Numbered from the stretch's first letter, positions 10,836 through 21,119 are shown. The stretch: DNA of 64,000 bases from Candidatus Nanopelagicales bacterium (GCA_017854795.1 JAFMHB010000016.1:1-64000), one strand, 5' to 3'. A program made the numbers and translations. Notes: a model not told the origin generated them from the sequence alone.

Positions 10836-11471
10836 ATGCCACCTACTGTTGCAGTTCTTGACTACGGCTTCGGAAATGTTCGCTCAGCCGTCCGCGCGGC
10901 CGAGTATGTTGGGGCAACAGCGGTGCTGAGTTCTGATTTTAATACTTGCCTCAATTCGGACGGATTAATCATTCCGGGAGTGGGAGCTTTCGCAGCCTGT
11001 ATGCAGGGAATCGACAGGGTGAGAGGTGGCGCACTCATAGACGCACGAATGGTGGCTGGGCGTCCGGTCTTGGGTATATGTGTGGGTATGCAGATCATGT
11101 TTGAAAAGGGGATTGAGCACGGAATCACTACCAGCGGGCTGGGTCAATGGCCGGGTACGGTTGATCAACTAGTAGCCCCGATCGTCCCGCACATGGGGTG
11201 GAACAATGTTGTGCCACCCGCTTCATCGACGTTGTTTGCTGGAGTGGAGTCCGAATTGTTTTATTTTGTTCACTCCTATGCAGTCCAAGAATGGGTCATG
11301 ACTGATACCGATCCGTATCAACATCCACCCACAGTCACCTGGAGTGACTACGGGGTGCCATTTATTGCAGCAGTAGAAAATGGTCCTCTTTCGGCGGTCC
11401 AATTTCACCCGGAGAAGAGCGGTGAAGCAGGACTCACGCTGATCGACAACTGGATCAGCAGCCTCGCCTAG
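10836..11471 (+). CDS. hisH: Imidazole glycerol phosphate synthase, glutamine amidotransferase subunit
   Basis: VAVLDYGFGNVRS, PGVGAF, GICVGMQIMF, AVQFHPEKSGEAGL. Confidence 0.95.
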   Translation: MPPTVAVLDYGFGNVRSAVRAAEYVGATAVLSSDFNTCLNSDGLIIPGVGAFAACMQGIDRVRGGALIDARMVAGRPVLGICVGMQIMFEKGIEHGITTSGLGQWPGTVDQLVAPIVPHMGWNNVVPPASSTLFAGVESELFYFVHSYAVQEWVMTDTDPYQHPPTVTWSDYGVPFIAAVENGPLSAVQFHPEKSGEAGLTLIDNWISSLA

Positions 11472-11480
11472 ACTGCACCT

Positions 11481-12239
11481 ATGAAATTCACACTCCTACC
11501 CGCCGTCGACGTCAAAGATGGCAAGGCTGTCCGCTTAGTTCAAGGAAAGGCGGGAAGTGAAACTGTTTACGGATCGCCAATCGACGCCGCTCAAACATGG
11601 GTGAATCAGGGCGCAGAGTGGATTCATTTAGTTGACCTCGATGCTGCATTTGGTACGGGAAACAACTCAGCCCTTATTGCCCATGTTGTCGAAAGGATCG
11701 GTCGGGAAGTCAAGGTTGAACTCTCGGGCGGAATCCGAAGTGATGAGAGTTTGAAAGCGGCACTTGCTACGGGTTGCGCGCGAGTGAATCTGGGCACGGC
11801 GGCACTCGAAGACCCTGACTGGACTGAAGCAGTGATAGCCGAACACGGGGATCGCATTGCCGTTGGTCTTGATGTGAAGGGGCATACATTGGCGGCCCGT
11901 GGGTGGACGACAGAAGGTGGAGACTTGTGGGAAACAATTGGACGACTCGATGCCGCCGGTTGTACTAGGTACGTCGTTACCGATGTTGAAAAAGACGGCA
12001 TGATGCACGGACCCAATTTTCACCTTTTAAAGCGGGTCACAGAGGTAACGCGCTCTCGGGTGATCGCGTCGGGTGGTATCCATCGGTTAGAGGATCTCCA
12101 CAAACTTGCCGAGATGAAAGGCATTGAAGGTGCGATCGTTGGTAAGGCGCTTTACGAACAGGCCTTCAGCCTTCCCGAAGCACTCGTCGCGGTCGAAGGT
12201 CGCTACGACCCTTACCAGTGGGGACCGCCACAGCCGTGA
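11481..12239 (+). CDS. priA (hisA): PriA-type bifunctional HisA/TrpF phosphoribosyl isomerase
   Basis: [90 protein letters not shown], as in actinobacterial PriA. Confidence 0.9.
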   Translation: MKFTLLPAVDVKDGKAVRLVQGKAGSETVYGSPIDAAQTWVNQGAEWIHLVDLDAAFGTGNNSALIAHVVERIGREVKVELSGGIRSDESLKAALATGCARVNLGTAALEDPDWTEAVIAEHGDRIAVGLDVKGHTLAARGWTTEGGDLWETIGRLDAAGCTRYVVTDVEKDGMMHGPNFHLLKRVTEVTRSRVIASGGIHRLEDLHKLAEMKGIEGAIVGKALYEQAFSLPEALVAVEGRYDPYQWGPPQP

Positions 12240-13018
12240 CACTAGCTGCCCGAGTAATTGCATGCCTTGATGTTGATGCCGGCAGAGTCGTTAAGGGCGT
12301 GAATTTCGTTGACCTCGTAGATGCGGGTGACCCAATTGAATTGGCATCCTTCTATGGAGCGGCGGGAATTGATGAGTTGGTTTTCCTCGACATTACCGCC
12401 TCGAGTTCGGATCGAGAAACGACACTTGAATTGGTCCGACGCAGCGCCGAACAGGTTTTTATTCCGGTAACGGTGGGTGGAGGTATCCGCAGAATTGAAG
12501 ATATCGATGCCCTTTTACGCGCTGGTGCTGACAAAGTTTCAATTAATACGGCTGCCATTGCCCGACCCGAACTTCTACGCGAAGCAGCACAGCGGTTCGG
12601 TTCCCAATGCATCGTGCTGTCATTGGATGCACGCCGAGAACTTGGTCAGCCAAGTGGTTTTGGAGTAACGACACATGGAGGTAGAGAGTCTTCAGGCCTC
12701 GATGCAGTGCAGTGGGCTCAAAAAGCGGCGGAATGCGGTGTGGGTGAGATCCTGCTCAACTCAATGGATGCCGACGGCACCAAGGCTGGATTCGATCTGG
12801 AACTCATCAGAGCTGTTCGTGGGGCAGTGAATATCCCGATTATCGCTAGTGGAGGTGCGGGCGTCCCCGAAGATTTCGCTGCCGCAATAAATGCCGGCGC
12901 ACAAGCGGTCCTTGCTGCAAGCATTTTCCACTTTGGTGAGGTATCCATCGAGCAGGTAAAAAGCGCGCTTAAGGCTGATTCCATTCCAGTTCGTGAACCA
13001 ACTAAGTTGGTCTCATGA
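12236..13018 (+). CDS. hisF: Imidazole glycerol phosphate synthase cyclase subunit
   Basis: [36 protein letters not shown]-like, [21 protein letters not shown] start at 12236. Confidence 0.95.
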   Translation: MTLAARVIACLDVDAGRVVKGVNFVDLVDAGDPIELASFYGAAGIDELVFLDITASSSDRETTLELVRRSAEQVFIPVTVGGGIRRIEDIDALLRAGADKVSINTAAIARPELLREAAQRFGSQCIVLSLDARRELGQPSGFGVTTHGGRESSGLDAVQWAQKAAECGVGEILLNSMDADGTKAGFDLELIRAVRGAVNIPIIASGGAGVPEDFAAAINAGAQAVLAASIFHFGEVSIEQVKSALKADSIPVREPTKLVS

Positions 13019-13353
13019 ACGAAGCCAGCGAGTTCATATCTCGGATTCGATTTAATGAAGATGGCCTCGTGCCGGTTATTGCGCAAGATTCGATAAGCAA
13101 AGACGTCCTGATGTTGGCATGGATGAATGCTGATGCGGTGCAGTTGACCATTGATACAGGATTGGGAACATATTTTTCTCGTAGTAGAAACAAAATCTGG
13201 ATAAAGGGCGAAGAGTCAGGAAACAGTCAGTCAGTGCGGAGCTTGCGAGCAGATTGTGACGGGGACACGCTTCTCATGGTCGTTGATCAAAGCGGACCCG
13301 CTTGTCACACTGGTAATCCCACCTGCTTTTTTGATCAAGGACTTGATAAGTGA
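13015..13353 (+). CDS. hisI: Phosphoribosyl-AMP cyclohydrolase
   Basis: [64 protein letters not shown]. Confidence 0.95.
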   Translation: MNEASEFISRIRFNEDGLVPVIAQDSISKDVLMLAWMNADAVQLTIDTGLGTYFSRSRNKIWIKGEESGNSQSVRSLRADCDGDTLLMVVDQSGPACHTGNPTCFFDQGLDK

Positions 13354-14894
13354 ATAAGAAAGATATGGATACGCCGAATCTCGCCAAATTCCAAGAGTTA
13401 GCCCGCATCCAAAGAGTCGTGGCGGTTTCTCGGACACTCCTCGTTGACCACGTCAATGCAATTGGTCTATTTCACGCATTATGTGGGGATCGTGCAGGAA
13501 CATTTTTACTCGAGTCCGCGGAAGCGGGTGTGCAGTGGTCTCGGTATTCATTTATCGGGGTGAACAGCGCCGCGATGCTCTCGGAATCGCAGGGGATGGC
13601 AGTGTGGAGCGGTCGTGTCCCCGAAGGGTTACAGGAAAGTGGTTTGGCCCTTGACGTGCTGGAGGCAACCCTCACTCAATTACATACACAGAAATCTGAA
13701 CTGCTGGAAACGGGTGATTTCCCATTTACAGGTGGTCTGGTTGGGTACATGGCCTATGACATTGTGCGCAACTGGGAGGAAATCGGTGATTCAACAACCG
13801 ACTCACTTAAGATCCCGGACCTTAGCTTCTTGTTGGCGTCTGATATCGCGGTCGTGGATCACCTACAGAGCACGGTGACGTTGATTGCAAACGCAATAAA
13901 TTTTGATAATTCAGCTGAGCGTGTCGAGCAGGCTTATGAGGCGTCTATTGCCCGACTTGACCAAATGCAGGAATCAATTACCCACATTTTACCAACAGGA
14001 GCTCAGGCAACACCTGTCCTCGATACTGAATTGGTTTTACCCCCGCGGGTGACGAGTGAGGAAACATACCTGAAAAATATTGAAACAATCAAGGAATACA
14101 TTCGCGCTGGCGATGCATTCCAAGTTGTTCTTTCTCAGCGATTTAGTGTTCCAACGCAGGCAAGTGCCTTCAGTATTTACCGGATCTTAAGATCAACTAA
14201 CCCAAGTCCGTACATGTATCTCGTGAGAGTTCCCGACCCGCTCGACTTCAATCGAGTGGCTTTCGAAATTATTGGATCATCGCCAGAAGCGTTGGTCACG
14301 GTGCGTGAGCGTAATGCTGTTGTGCACCCAATCGCGGGAACTCGCTGGCGAAGCACAGACCCTGAGCGCGATCGACTCCTTGCCCAAGATCTTCTAGGGG
14401 ACAAGAAAGAACGTGCGGAGCATCTCATGTTGGTGGATCTGGCACGCAATGATCTGGGTCGGGTGTGTACTCCAGGAAGTGTTAATGTCATCGATTTCAT
14501 GCATGTTGAACGCTACTCGCACGTCATGCATTTAGTGTCCACAGTGACGGGTGAACTCAACGCAAGTGAGGATGCGTTCACCACCCTGAGGGCGACTTTC
14601 CCTGCAGGGACGCTTTCAGGTGCACCGAAACCACGCGCGATGCAGATAATTGAAGAATTGGAGTCCGAGCGGCGTGGGCTGTACGGAGGTTGCATCGGAT
14701 ACTTTGATTTTGCTGGCAACATGGATATGGCAATTGCCATTCGCACGGCACTCCTAAAAGATGGAATTGCTCACATACAAGCTGGGGGAGGAATCGTTGC
14801 AGATTCGGTGCCTGCCAGTGAGAATGAAGAGTGTATTAACAAGGCCATGGCAATTATTCGTGCCGTTGCATTGGCTGAGCAACTTAAACCTTGA
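13350..14894 (+). CDS. trpE: Anthranilate synthase component I
   Basis: DAFQVVLSQRFSV, NPSPYMYL, SPEALVTV, HPIAGTRWRSTDPERD, HLMLVDLARNDLGRV, TFPAGTLSGAPKPRAMQIIEELE. Confidence 0.95.
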   Translation: MNKKDMDTPNLAKFQELARIQRVVAVSRTLLVDHVNAIGLFHALCGDRAGTFLLESAEAGVQWSRYSFIGVNSAAMLSESQGMAVWSGRVPEGLQESGLALDVLEATLTQLHTQKSELLETGDFPFTGGLVGYMAYDIVRNWEEIGDSTTDSLKIPDLSFLLASDIAVVDHLQSTVTLIANAINFDNSAERVEQAYEASIARLDQMQESITHILPTGAQATPVLDTELVLPPRVTSEETYLKNIETIKEYIRAGDAFQVVLSQRFSVPTQASAFSIYRILRSTNPSPYMYLVRVPDPLDFNRVAFEIIGSSPEALVTVRERNAVVHPIAGTRWRSTDPERDRLLAQDLLGDKKERAEHLMLVDLARNDLGRVCTPGSVNVIDFMHVERYSHVMHLVSTVTGELNASEDAFTTLRATFPAGTLSGAPKPRAMQIIEELESERRGLYGGCIGYFDFAGNMDMAIAIRTALLKDGIAHIQAGGGIVADSVPASENEECINKAMAIIRAVALAEQLKP

Positions 14895-14921
14895 CCGAAC
14901 GGGAACATTGACTGAAAGCGT

Positions 14922-15431
14922 GTGTGTGAAGTGTCGCCAGCGAGGAAATATCTACTGACAATAGTCCTTCAGTCGATCTTGGCGGTGACTCTCCTGTGGG
15001 TTGGGGGGCTTACTTGGGGAACGGTCCAAGGGGAGTTGGTCTCACAAGATCTTGTTGGATCGGATCTAGACTCATTGACTTTTGCGGTTTGGGCAGTTTC
15101 GTTTGCCGTGGTGATTGGCGTCTTGGCAACTCGAACCTGGGGTCGGCGGATTTTGGGAACCATGGGAATGGTCACTGGTGCGGCAGGTATCTATTCCTTA
15201 ATTATTCTGGACAAAGACGGACTCAATGCATTGTGGATTGTCGCGTTAGTCCTCAGCTCTGGGTTGGTGATGACAAATCTAATCATTACTTTCTTTTCCA
15301 AGAATTGGCCGACTTTGAGTGCGAGGTATTCGCGTTCGGCACCGCCGGAGCAAGACGCGTGGGCGTTGCTTGATGCCGGTGTGGACCCAACTCTTGAGTC
15401 AGAACCGGATAAGTCTCGACCACATGATTAA
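14922..15431 (+). CDS. Trp-operon-associated membrane protein (Trp_oprn_chp-like)
   Basis: About four TM helices, immediately downstream of trpE as in many actinobacterial trp operons. Confidence 0.75.
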   Translation: MCEVSPARKYLLTIVLQSILAVTLLWVGGLTWGTVQGELVSQDLVGSDLDSLTFAVWAVSFAVVIGVLATRTWGRRILGTMGMVTGAAGIYSLIILDKDGLNALWIVALVLSSGLVMTNLIITFFSKNWPTLSARYSRSAPPEQDAWALLDAGVDPTLESEPDKSRPHD

Positions 15432-15439
15432 ATACCCTC

Positions 15440-15649
15440 ATGACTGATCAACATGAGGACCATGGTTCCACCCCAGCAGCTTGGACCACCGTTGTAATTG
15501 TCGTTGTGGCATTCATCGTGGCAACTTTGGGGCTGATTTTGGGGAACTGGCCACTCTTTTGGGTTGGCGTCGGGATGGTCGTTCTCGGTGGTGTTGTGGG
15601 CAAGGTCATGGCCATGATGGGCTTGGGCAAGAAAACCGTCACCGCGTAA
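15440..15649 (+). CDS. HGxxPAAW-family small membrane protein
   Basis: N-terminal HGSTPAAWT signature followed by two TM segments; trp-operon context. Confidence 0.85.
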   Translation: MTDQHEDHGSTPAAWTTVVIVVVAFIVATLGLILGNWPLFWVGVGMVVLGGVVGKVMAMMGLGKKTVTA

Positions 15650-15674
15650 ATTCGAGCTAAGACATGGTCACCAC

Positions 15675-16355
15675 ATGAAAGTTCTCGTGGTCGAAGATGA
15701 ACGGCCTATCGCAGACCTCATTGCGGTGTACCTCAGTCGTGAAGGTTTTGAAGTACGGGAATGCTTTGATGGCGAATCGGGTTTGGCATCGGCACAAAGT
15801 GAGAATTTCGATGTGATAATCCTTGATGTGGGGTTACCCAAATTAGATGGAACACAGATATGCCAAAAACTTCGAACCGCAAATAATTGGACCCCTATTA
15901 TTTTTTGTACCGCGAGAGATGACGAAGTAGATCGGGTGTTGGGTCTTGAACTGGGTGCAGACGACTACGTGACAAAACCATTCAGTCCCCGAGAACTAGT
16001 AGCAAGAGTGAAAGCGATTGTTCGCCGGTCAGCCCAGCAGGTAAATGAAATCCTTGATGAAGAAGGAGTTCAATTAAACCTCAAGACTAGGCGCGCTTCG
16101 CATAATGGTACGCCAGTAGTTCTTACAGCGACCGAATTTGATCTAGTTGCCTACCTCATGGCGCGTCCTGGTCAAGTGATCGAGCGTCCCGAGTTACTCG
16201 AGAATGTTTGGGGTTATTCCGAAGGCCTTGGAACTCGAACCGTTGATGTGCATGTTGCACAGATCAGAACGAAATTTGGGGCTGACGCACCTATTCGCAC
16301 TGTTCGGGGAGTCGGGTACGCATGGGAATCCCCGGTACCCGAAACGCTCGCATGA
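15675..16355 (+). CDS. OmpR/PhoB-family response regulator
   Basis: KVLVVEDE, IILDVGLPKLDG, GADDYVTKPFSPRELVARVKAIVRR, C-terminal winged helix TRTVDVHVAQIRTKFG...IRTVRGVGYAW. Confidence 0.95.
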   Translation: MKVLVVEDERPIADLIAVYLSREGFEVRECFDGESGLASAQSENFDVIILDVGLPKLDGTQICQKLRTANNWTPIIFCTARDDEVDRVLGLELGADDYVTKPFSPRELVARVKAIVRRSAQQVNEILDEEGVQLNLKTRRASHNGTPVVLTATEFDLVAYLMARPGQVIERPELLENVWGYSEGLGTRTVDVHVAQIRTKFGADAPIRTVRGVGYAWESPVPETLA

Positions 16356-17719
16356 AATTACGTAGGTGGAGCATCGTCTCACTCCTCGTACTGCTCACCA
16401 GCGCGGTCGCTGCTTTCGCAATCGTTGTGGCGGTGCTCGTGTCTTACCCCCTTATTGTGTCCAGTTCACAAGACATCGGTGCGAGGAATCTCTCACAACT
16501 TGCTAATTTGACGGCTAACGCTATCGATCAACAAGGCTCTGGTTCTGGAGTTGGGCAGGGTTTGATAAAAACTCTACAAAGGGAATCAATTTCGGCTTAC
16601 TTGATTCCATTGGGATCACCGAATCTTGATGACCTACCGTTTGATTTTCCACAGACCTACGTTGATCAACTCAACACTGGCCAAGACATCTCGGGCAGAG
16701 TGTCCTCCGCTCAAGGCGAATACTTGCTCGAGGGTCGACCATTAAGTGTTGATGGTTCGGTGATTTTGATTCAACCTATTTCAATTGCAGGAGCGAGCGC
16801 TGGTGCGATTATCTGGCGGCTCGTACTCGCGTTGGCGCTTGGACTGGTCATTGCAATCACGTTAGGTTTTTTTGCTGCGCAACGCTTGGCAAGGCCGCTT
16901 CGCCGAGCTAGCACGGCAGCTATGTCCATGGCAAGTGGATCTCGCGGTGTTGAATTGGTGTCCACGGGACCCAAAGAGGTTGACGAAATTTCAACCTCAC
17001 TCAATGCTCTTGACTCTGCACTTAGCGCCTCTGAAGCACGGCAGCGCGAATTTCTGTTATCCGTCTCCCATGAATTTCGAACCCCATTAACAGCAGTGAA
17101 AGGGTACAGCGAAGCGATCTCAGACGGCATCCTTTCCGGAGTCGACGCGGTAGATGCAGCACGCCTTATTTCATCCGAGTCGATGCGCCTTAATCGACTC
17201 GTTAGCGACCTTTTGGATTTGGCCAGACTCGGAGCTGTTGATTTTGCGATCTCTGAAGTGAATATTGATCTGCACGAATTTGCCAGTGAAGTGAAACAGG
17301 TCTGGGGTTATCGCTGTCACGAGCAACAGGTGAATCTCGAATGCGAAATTATTGTCAACGGTGGATTCATCGGAGATCCCATCAGGCTTCGACAAATTGT
17401 CGACAACTTGGCAGAAAATGCTCTGCGATTGAGTCCGAGTCACAGCACACTGGCAATTCGAATAGAGCAGTTGGATGACTCCTTGATAATTGAGGTGCGC
17501 GATTCGGGCCCGGGTCTGAGTCCCGACGACCAATTGGTGGCATTTGAGCCGGGGGCACTCTATGAACGCTATCGGGGTGTGCGTCCAGTAGGAACCGGAA
17601 TCGGATTGGCGCTCGTGGGTCGGTTAGCTACTGGAATGGGAGGAAGCGCGAAAGTTGGACCAGCGCCCGAAGGAGGAGCACGATTCACCATTGAAATTCC
17701 CCAGCGGGGGACGGTGTGA
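16352..17719 (+). CDS. Membrane sensor histidine kinase with HAMP, HisKA and HATPase_c domains
   Basis: Two TMs flank a ~100 aa extracytoplasmic region; H-box LLSVSHEFRTPLTAVKGYSEAI, N-box DNLAENAL, GTGIGLALV G-box; ATGA overlap with the response regulator. Confidence 0.95.
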   Translation: MKLRRWSIVSLLVLLTSAVAAFAIVVAVLVSYPLIVSSSQDIGARNLSQLANLTANAIDQQGSGSGVGQGLIKTLQRESISAYLIPLGSPNLDDLPFDFPQTYVDQLNTGQDISGRVSSAQGEYLLEGRPLSVDGSVILIQPISIAGASAGAIIWRLVLALALGLVIAITLGFFAAQRLARPLRRASTAAMSMASGSRGVELVSTGPKEVDEISTSLNALDSALSASEARQREFLLSVSHEFRTPLTAVKGYSEAISDGILSGVDAVDAARLISSESMRLNRLVSDLLDLARLGAVDFAISEVNIDLHEFASEVKQVWGYRCHEQQVNLECEIIVNGGFIGDPIRLRQIVDNLAENALRLSPSHSTLAIRIEQLDDSLIIEVRDSGPGLSPDDQLVAFEPGALYERYRGVRPVGTGIGLALVGRLATGMGGSAKVGPAPEGGARFTIEIPQRGTV

Positions 17720-18132
17720 TTTCCCAAATGAATCAAACGAAACTGCCCGTTGTAGTTGGATTGGGTTTTATTTCCGTTTTAGGTTTGTTGTTCTTTATCA
17801 ACCCGGCTGCTAGTGGTGTTTTTCCCGATTGCCCAAGTCGAGTGTTCTTTGGAGTCGACTGTCCCGGTTGCGGTGGGATGCGGGGCACGTATTCGCTTCT
17901 ACGCGGCGACGTTTCATCGGCGATCAACCACAATGCATTACTAATAGGTTTATATCCGACGCTCGTTGCATCATGGTTTCTGTGGGTATTGCGAACGTGG
18001 AAGCAACGTGATTGCTACACCATTATTCGTCCATATTCACGAGTAATTGTGGGAGCCGGGTTTTTGATTTTGATCGGTTTCACCATTGTGAGAAATGCGG
18101 TCCCGGGGTTGGGGTGGGGATCGGGTGCCTAA
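17716..18132 (+). CDS. DUF2752-type membrane protein with DCPGCGGMRG motif
   Basis: FGVDCPGCGGMRGTYSLLRGDVSSAINHNALL matches the DUF2752 CPxCG...TR-type signature; GTGA overlap with the histidine kinase. Confidence 0.8.
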   Translation: MISQMNQTKLPVVVGLGFISVLGLLFFINPAASGVFPDCPSRVFFGVDCPGCGGMRGTYSLLRGDVSSAINHNALLIGLYPTLVASWFLWVLRTWKQRDCYTIIRPYSRVIVGAGFLILIGFTIVRNAVPGLGWGSGA

Positions 18133-18169
18133 ATTAAGCCGATTATTTAGATACGGCTAGTCTAAGGGA

Positions 18170-18982
18170 GTGACGGTCCTAGACGACATAATCGACGGTG
18201 TTCGTGAGGATCTGGCTGTCCGGATGCAACACACTTCTCTTGAAGCGTTGAAAGAACGGTCCCTGCGAGTCCGTGAAGCCCAAGACGTTAAAGCAATTCT
18301 CAGTGGTCCCGACGTCTGCGTGATTGCAGAAGTTAAAAGATCCAGTCCGAGTAAAGGTGTACTCGCGCAAATTCCTAACCCTGGATTACTCGCCGCGGAG
18401 TACGAAGCGGGTGGGGCGCACTGCATTAGTGTTCTGACGGAAGAGCGTCGATTCGGCGGGAGTTTGGCGGACCTGACAGAAGTGCGAACTGCAGTTGACA
18501 TTCCCGTACTACGCAAAGACTTTGTCATCGGAAGTTATCAGTTATGGGAAGCTAAAGCTTACGGGGCAGACATGGTGCTTTTGATCGTGGCAGCTCTCGA
18601 ACAAAAGGTACTTATTTCGCTTATCGAACGCACACAAAGTCTGGGGCTTACCGCCCTCGTGGAAGTACATGATGAGGAAGAAATTGAACGAGCGCTTGAT
18701 GCAGGCGCAACAGTCATTGGCGTGAATGCACGAAACCTAAAGACGTTGGAAGTGGATCGATCAACATTTAGTCGCGTGGTTGAGCGAATTCCCACCTCGT
18801 GTATTCGAATTGCAGAGTCCGGGGTTCGAGACCATCATGACCTTATGAATTACGCCGATTCGGGAGCCGATGCTGTGCTGGTGGGGGAGTCACTCGTTAT
18901 TGGAGGGAACCCCAGGGAAGCCGTTCAAGAATTGGTAACTGCGGGTGCACACCCATCGTGCCGATCCCGAGGTAGGGCATGA
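18170..18982 (+). CDS. trpC: Indole-3-glycerol phosphate synthase
   Basis: [75 protein letters not shown]. Confidence 0.95.
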   Translation: MTVLDDIIDGVREDLAVRMQHTSLEALKERSLRVREAQDVKAILSGPDVCVIAEVKRSSPSKGVLAQIPNPGLLAAEYEAGGAHCISVLTEERRFGGSLADLTEVRTAVDIPVLRKDFVIGSYQLWEAKAYGADMVLLIVAALEQKVLISLIERTQSLGLTALVEVHDEEEIERALDAGATVIGVNARNLKTLEVDRSTFSRVVERIPTSCIRIAESGVRDHHDLMNYADSGADAVLVGESLVIGGNPREAVQELVTAGAHPSCRSRGRA

Positions 18983-20232
18983 CCACTTCAGAAGTTGAAG
19001 ACAGAGCAGTCATTGCTGGGCACTTTGGTCCTTACGGAGGAAGGTTTGTTCCCGAGGCCCTTACGAGTGCACTGGATCAACTCGATACAGCTTTTCAAGC
19101 AGCAATCGCGGACCCGGATTTCGCCATCCAACTCTCAGGTTTGGAGCGGGATTACACCGGCAGGCCATCCCCACTGACTCGGGCGTGGAGATTCGGTGCA
19201 TATTGCAATGATGCACATATTTACTTCAAACGTGAAGACCTCAACCACACTGGATCACACAAAATAAATAACGCGCTGGGTCAGGTACTTCTCGCTCAGC
19301 GGATGGGGAAGACTCGAGTCATCGCCGAAACTGGCGCTGGCCAACACGGAGTTGCAACGGCAACGGCCGCCGCACTATTGGGGCTAGAGTGCGCGGTCTA
19401 TATGGGTGAGGAAGACACGCGCCGTCAGTCCCTCAACGTCGCTCGCATGAAACTTCTCGGTGCTGAAGTTATTTCCGTCACCAACGGCAGCAGAACCCTA
19501 AAAGATGCAATCAACGAAGCGATGCGCGACTGGGTTGCATCAGTTGATACGACCCACTACGTGCTGGGAACCGTTACGGGCCCATCGCCATTTCCTGACA
19601 TGGTCCGCCATTTTCATTCGGTGATCGGACGTGAATCACGGGAGCAAATTTTAGCTATTGAAGGTCGGTTGCCAGATGCCGTCGCGGCATGTGTGGGTGG
19701 CGGATCCAATGCCATGGGCTTATTCAGCGGTTTCATGGATGATCCAAACGTTCAACTACGCGGATACGAAGCTGGTGGTGATGGAGTGGAAACCGGGCGC
19801 CACGCAGCAAGATTCTCCGCGGGTTCGCCAGGGGTACTCCACGGTGCCCGCACGTACGTTATGCAGGACAAATGGGGGCAGACTATCCCCTCACACTCCA
19901 TCAGTGCAGGGCTTGACTACCCCGGCGTAGGTCCTGAGCACGCCTGGTTGCATGACATCGGGCGAGCCATCTACGAACCTGTCAATGACTCCGAGGCCAT
20001 GGAAGCATTTGCGCTGTGTTCACGCACCGAGGGAATAATCCCGGCTATTGAAACAGCACACGGGTTAGCGGGTGTGATTCGCTTGGGCAAGGAACTTGGC
20101 CCCGATTCCGTGATTATTCTTAACCTCAGCGGACGCGGAGATAAAGATGTCGCGACCGCTGCGCGTTGGTTTGGAATTGAGTTAGAACATTCGGAGTCCG
20201 GCATCAGTGTCGAACTCGCTGAAGGGCGCTGA
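18979..20232 (+). CDS. trpB: Tryptophan synthase beta chain
   Basis: [73 protein letters not shown]. Confidence 0.97.
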   Translation: MTTSEVEDRAVIAGHFGPYGGRFVPEALTSALDQLDTAFQAAIADPDFAIQLSGLERDYTGRPSPLTRAWRFGAYCNDAHIYFKREDLNHTGSHKINNALGQVLLAQRMGKTRVIAETGAGQHGVATATAAALLGLECAVYMGEEDTRRQSLNVARMKLLGAEVISVTNGSRTLKDAINEAMRDWVASVDTTHYVLGTVTGPSPFPDMVRHFHSVIGRESREQILAIEGRLPDAVAACVGGGSNAMGLFSGFMDDPNVQLRGYEAGGDGVETGRHAARFSAGSPGVLHGARTYVMQDKWGQTIPSHSISAGLDYPGVGPEHAWLHDIGRAIYEPVNDSEAMEAFALCSRTEGIIPAIETAHGLAGVIRLGKELGPDSVIILNLSGRGDKDVATAARWFGIELEHSESGISVELAEGR

Positions 20233-20235
20233 TTT

Positions 20236-21036
20236 GTGAATCCCACAAAAACGCGAACGATCGGTGCGGCATTTGCCAACGCGAAAAGTGAGGGCCGGGC
20301 GCTACTCATCGGATATCTTCCCGCGGGTTTCCCCACCTTGGATGAATCGATTGAACTTGTTCAGGCAATGTGTGATGGCGGAGTTGACCTCATCGAAGTT
20401 GGTCTTCCCTATTCAGATCCACTCATGGATGGCCCGGTCATCCAGCAGGCCGTTGATCAAGCCTTGACTAATGGAGCGACCCCCTTGTCGGTGCTAACGG
20501 TTGTCAGAGCGGTCGCTGATCGTGGAGTTGTGCCAGTAGTCATGAGCTATTGGAATCCAATTGAGCAATTCGGTGTTGAAAATTTCGCCAGGGAACTTCA
20601 GGAGGCAGGTGGAGTTGGGGTAATAACTCCAGACCTGACAATCGAGGAGGGGCAACCCTGGATTGCGGCTACACAAACTCACGAAATCGATCCCATTTTT
20701 CTGGTCGCACCGTCCTCCACCAACGACAGAATTAACAAGATTTGTCATGACACTCGTGGATTCGTGTATGCAGCCTCCACCATGGGAGTCACCGGGGCTC
20801 GCGACCAAGTGAGCAATATGGCACCGGAATTGGTTGCTCGGGTTCGTGAATACACAGATCTGCCGATAGCCGTAGGCTTGGGAGTCTCAAATGGTGCTCA
20901 AGCAGCAGAAATAGCGAAGTATGCCGATGGCGTCATCGTTGGTTCAGCCTTCGTGAAGGCAGCCACTGCAGGTGGCGTCCCAGCGGTTCGTGAACTTGCG
21001 CAGGAACTTGCGCAAGGGGTACGTCAGGGTGGATAG
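20236..21036 (+). CDS. trpA: Tryptophan synthase alpha chain
   Basis: GYLPAGFPTLDESIELVQAMCDGGVDLIEVGLPYSDPLMDGPVIQQA, MSYWNPIEQFG, VGSAFVKA. Confidence 0.96.
   Translation: MNPTKTRTIGAAFANAKSEGRALLIGYLPAGFPTLDESIELVQAMCDGGVDLIEVGLPYSDPLMDGPVIQQAVDQALTNGATPLSVLTVVRAVADRGVVPVVMSYWNPIEQFGVENFARELQEAGGVGVITPDLTIEEGQPWIAATQTHEIDPIFLVAPSSTNDRINKICHDTRGFVYAASTMGVTGARDQVSNMAPELVARVREYTDLPIAVGLGVSNGAQAAEIAKYADGVIVGSAFVKAATAGGVPAVRELAQELAQGVRQGG
20992..21015 (+). repeat. 12-bp in-frame tandem duplication in trpA 3' end (ELAQ-ELAQ)
   Basis: gaacttgcgcag followed by gaacttgcgcaa (11/12 identical). Confidence 0.85.
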
Positions 21037-21072
21037 CCCCCTCGCTTAGTCTTAAGATTCGACACACGGGGG

Positions 21073-21098
21073 TTGAGTAGTCAGTTTGAGTAGTCAGT
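21073..21098 (+). repeat. Perfect 13-bp tandem repeat (ttgagtagtcagt)x2 upstream of the DsbA-like gene
   Basis: Two identical adjacent 13-mers in the 83-bp intergenic region. Confidence 0.9.
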
Positions 21099-21119
21099 AT
21101 GTGAAAAGGAGCAGATGTC

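Noticed and set aside
13300-13353. Trp leader peptide/attenuator before trpE
   Set aside because: trpE overlaps hisI by 4 bp and no Trp-codon-rich short ORF with alternative hairpins is visible.
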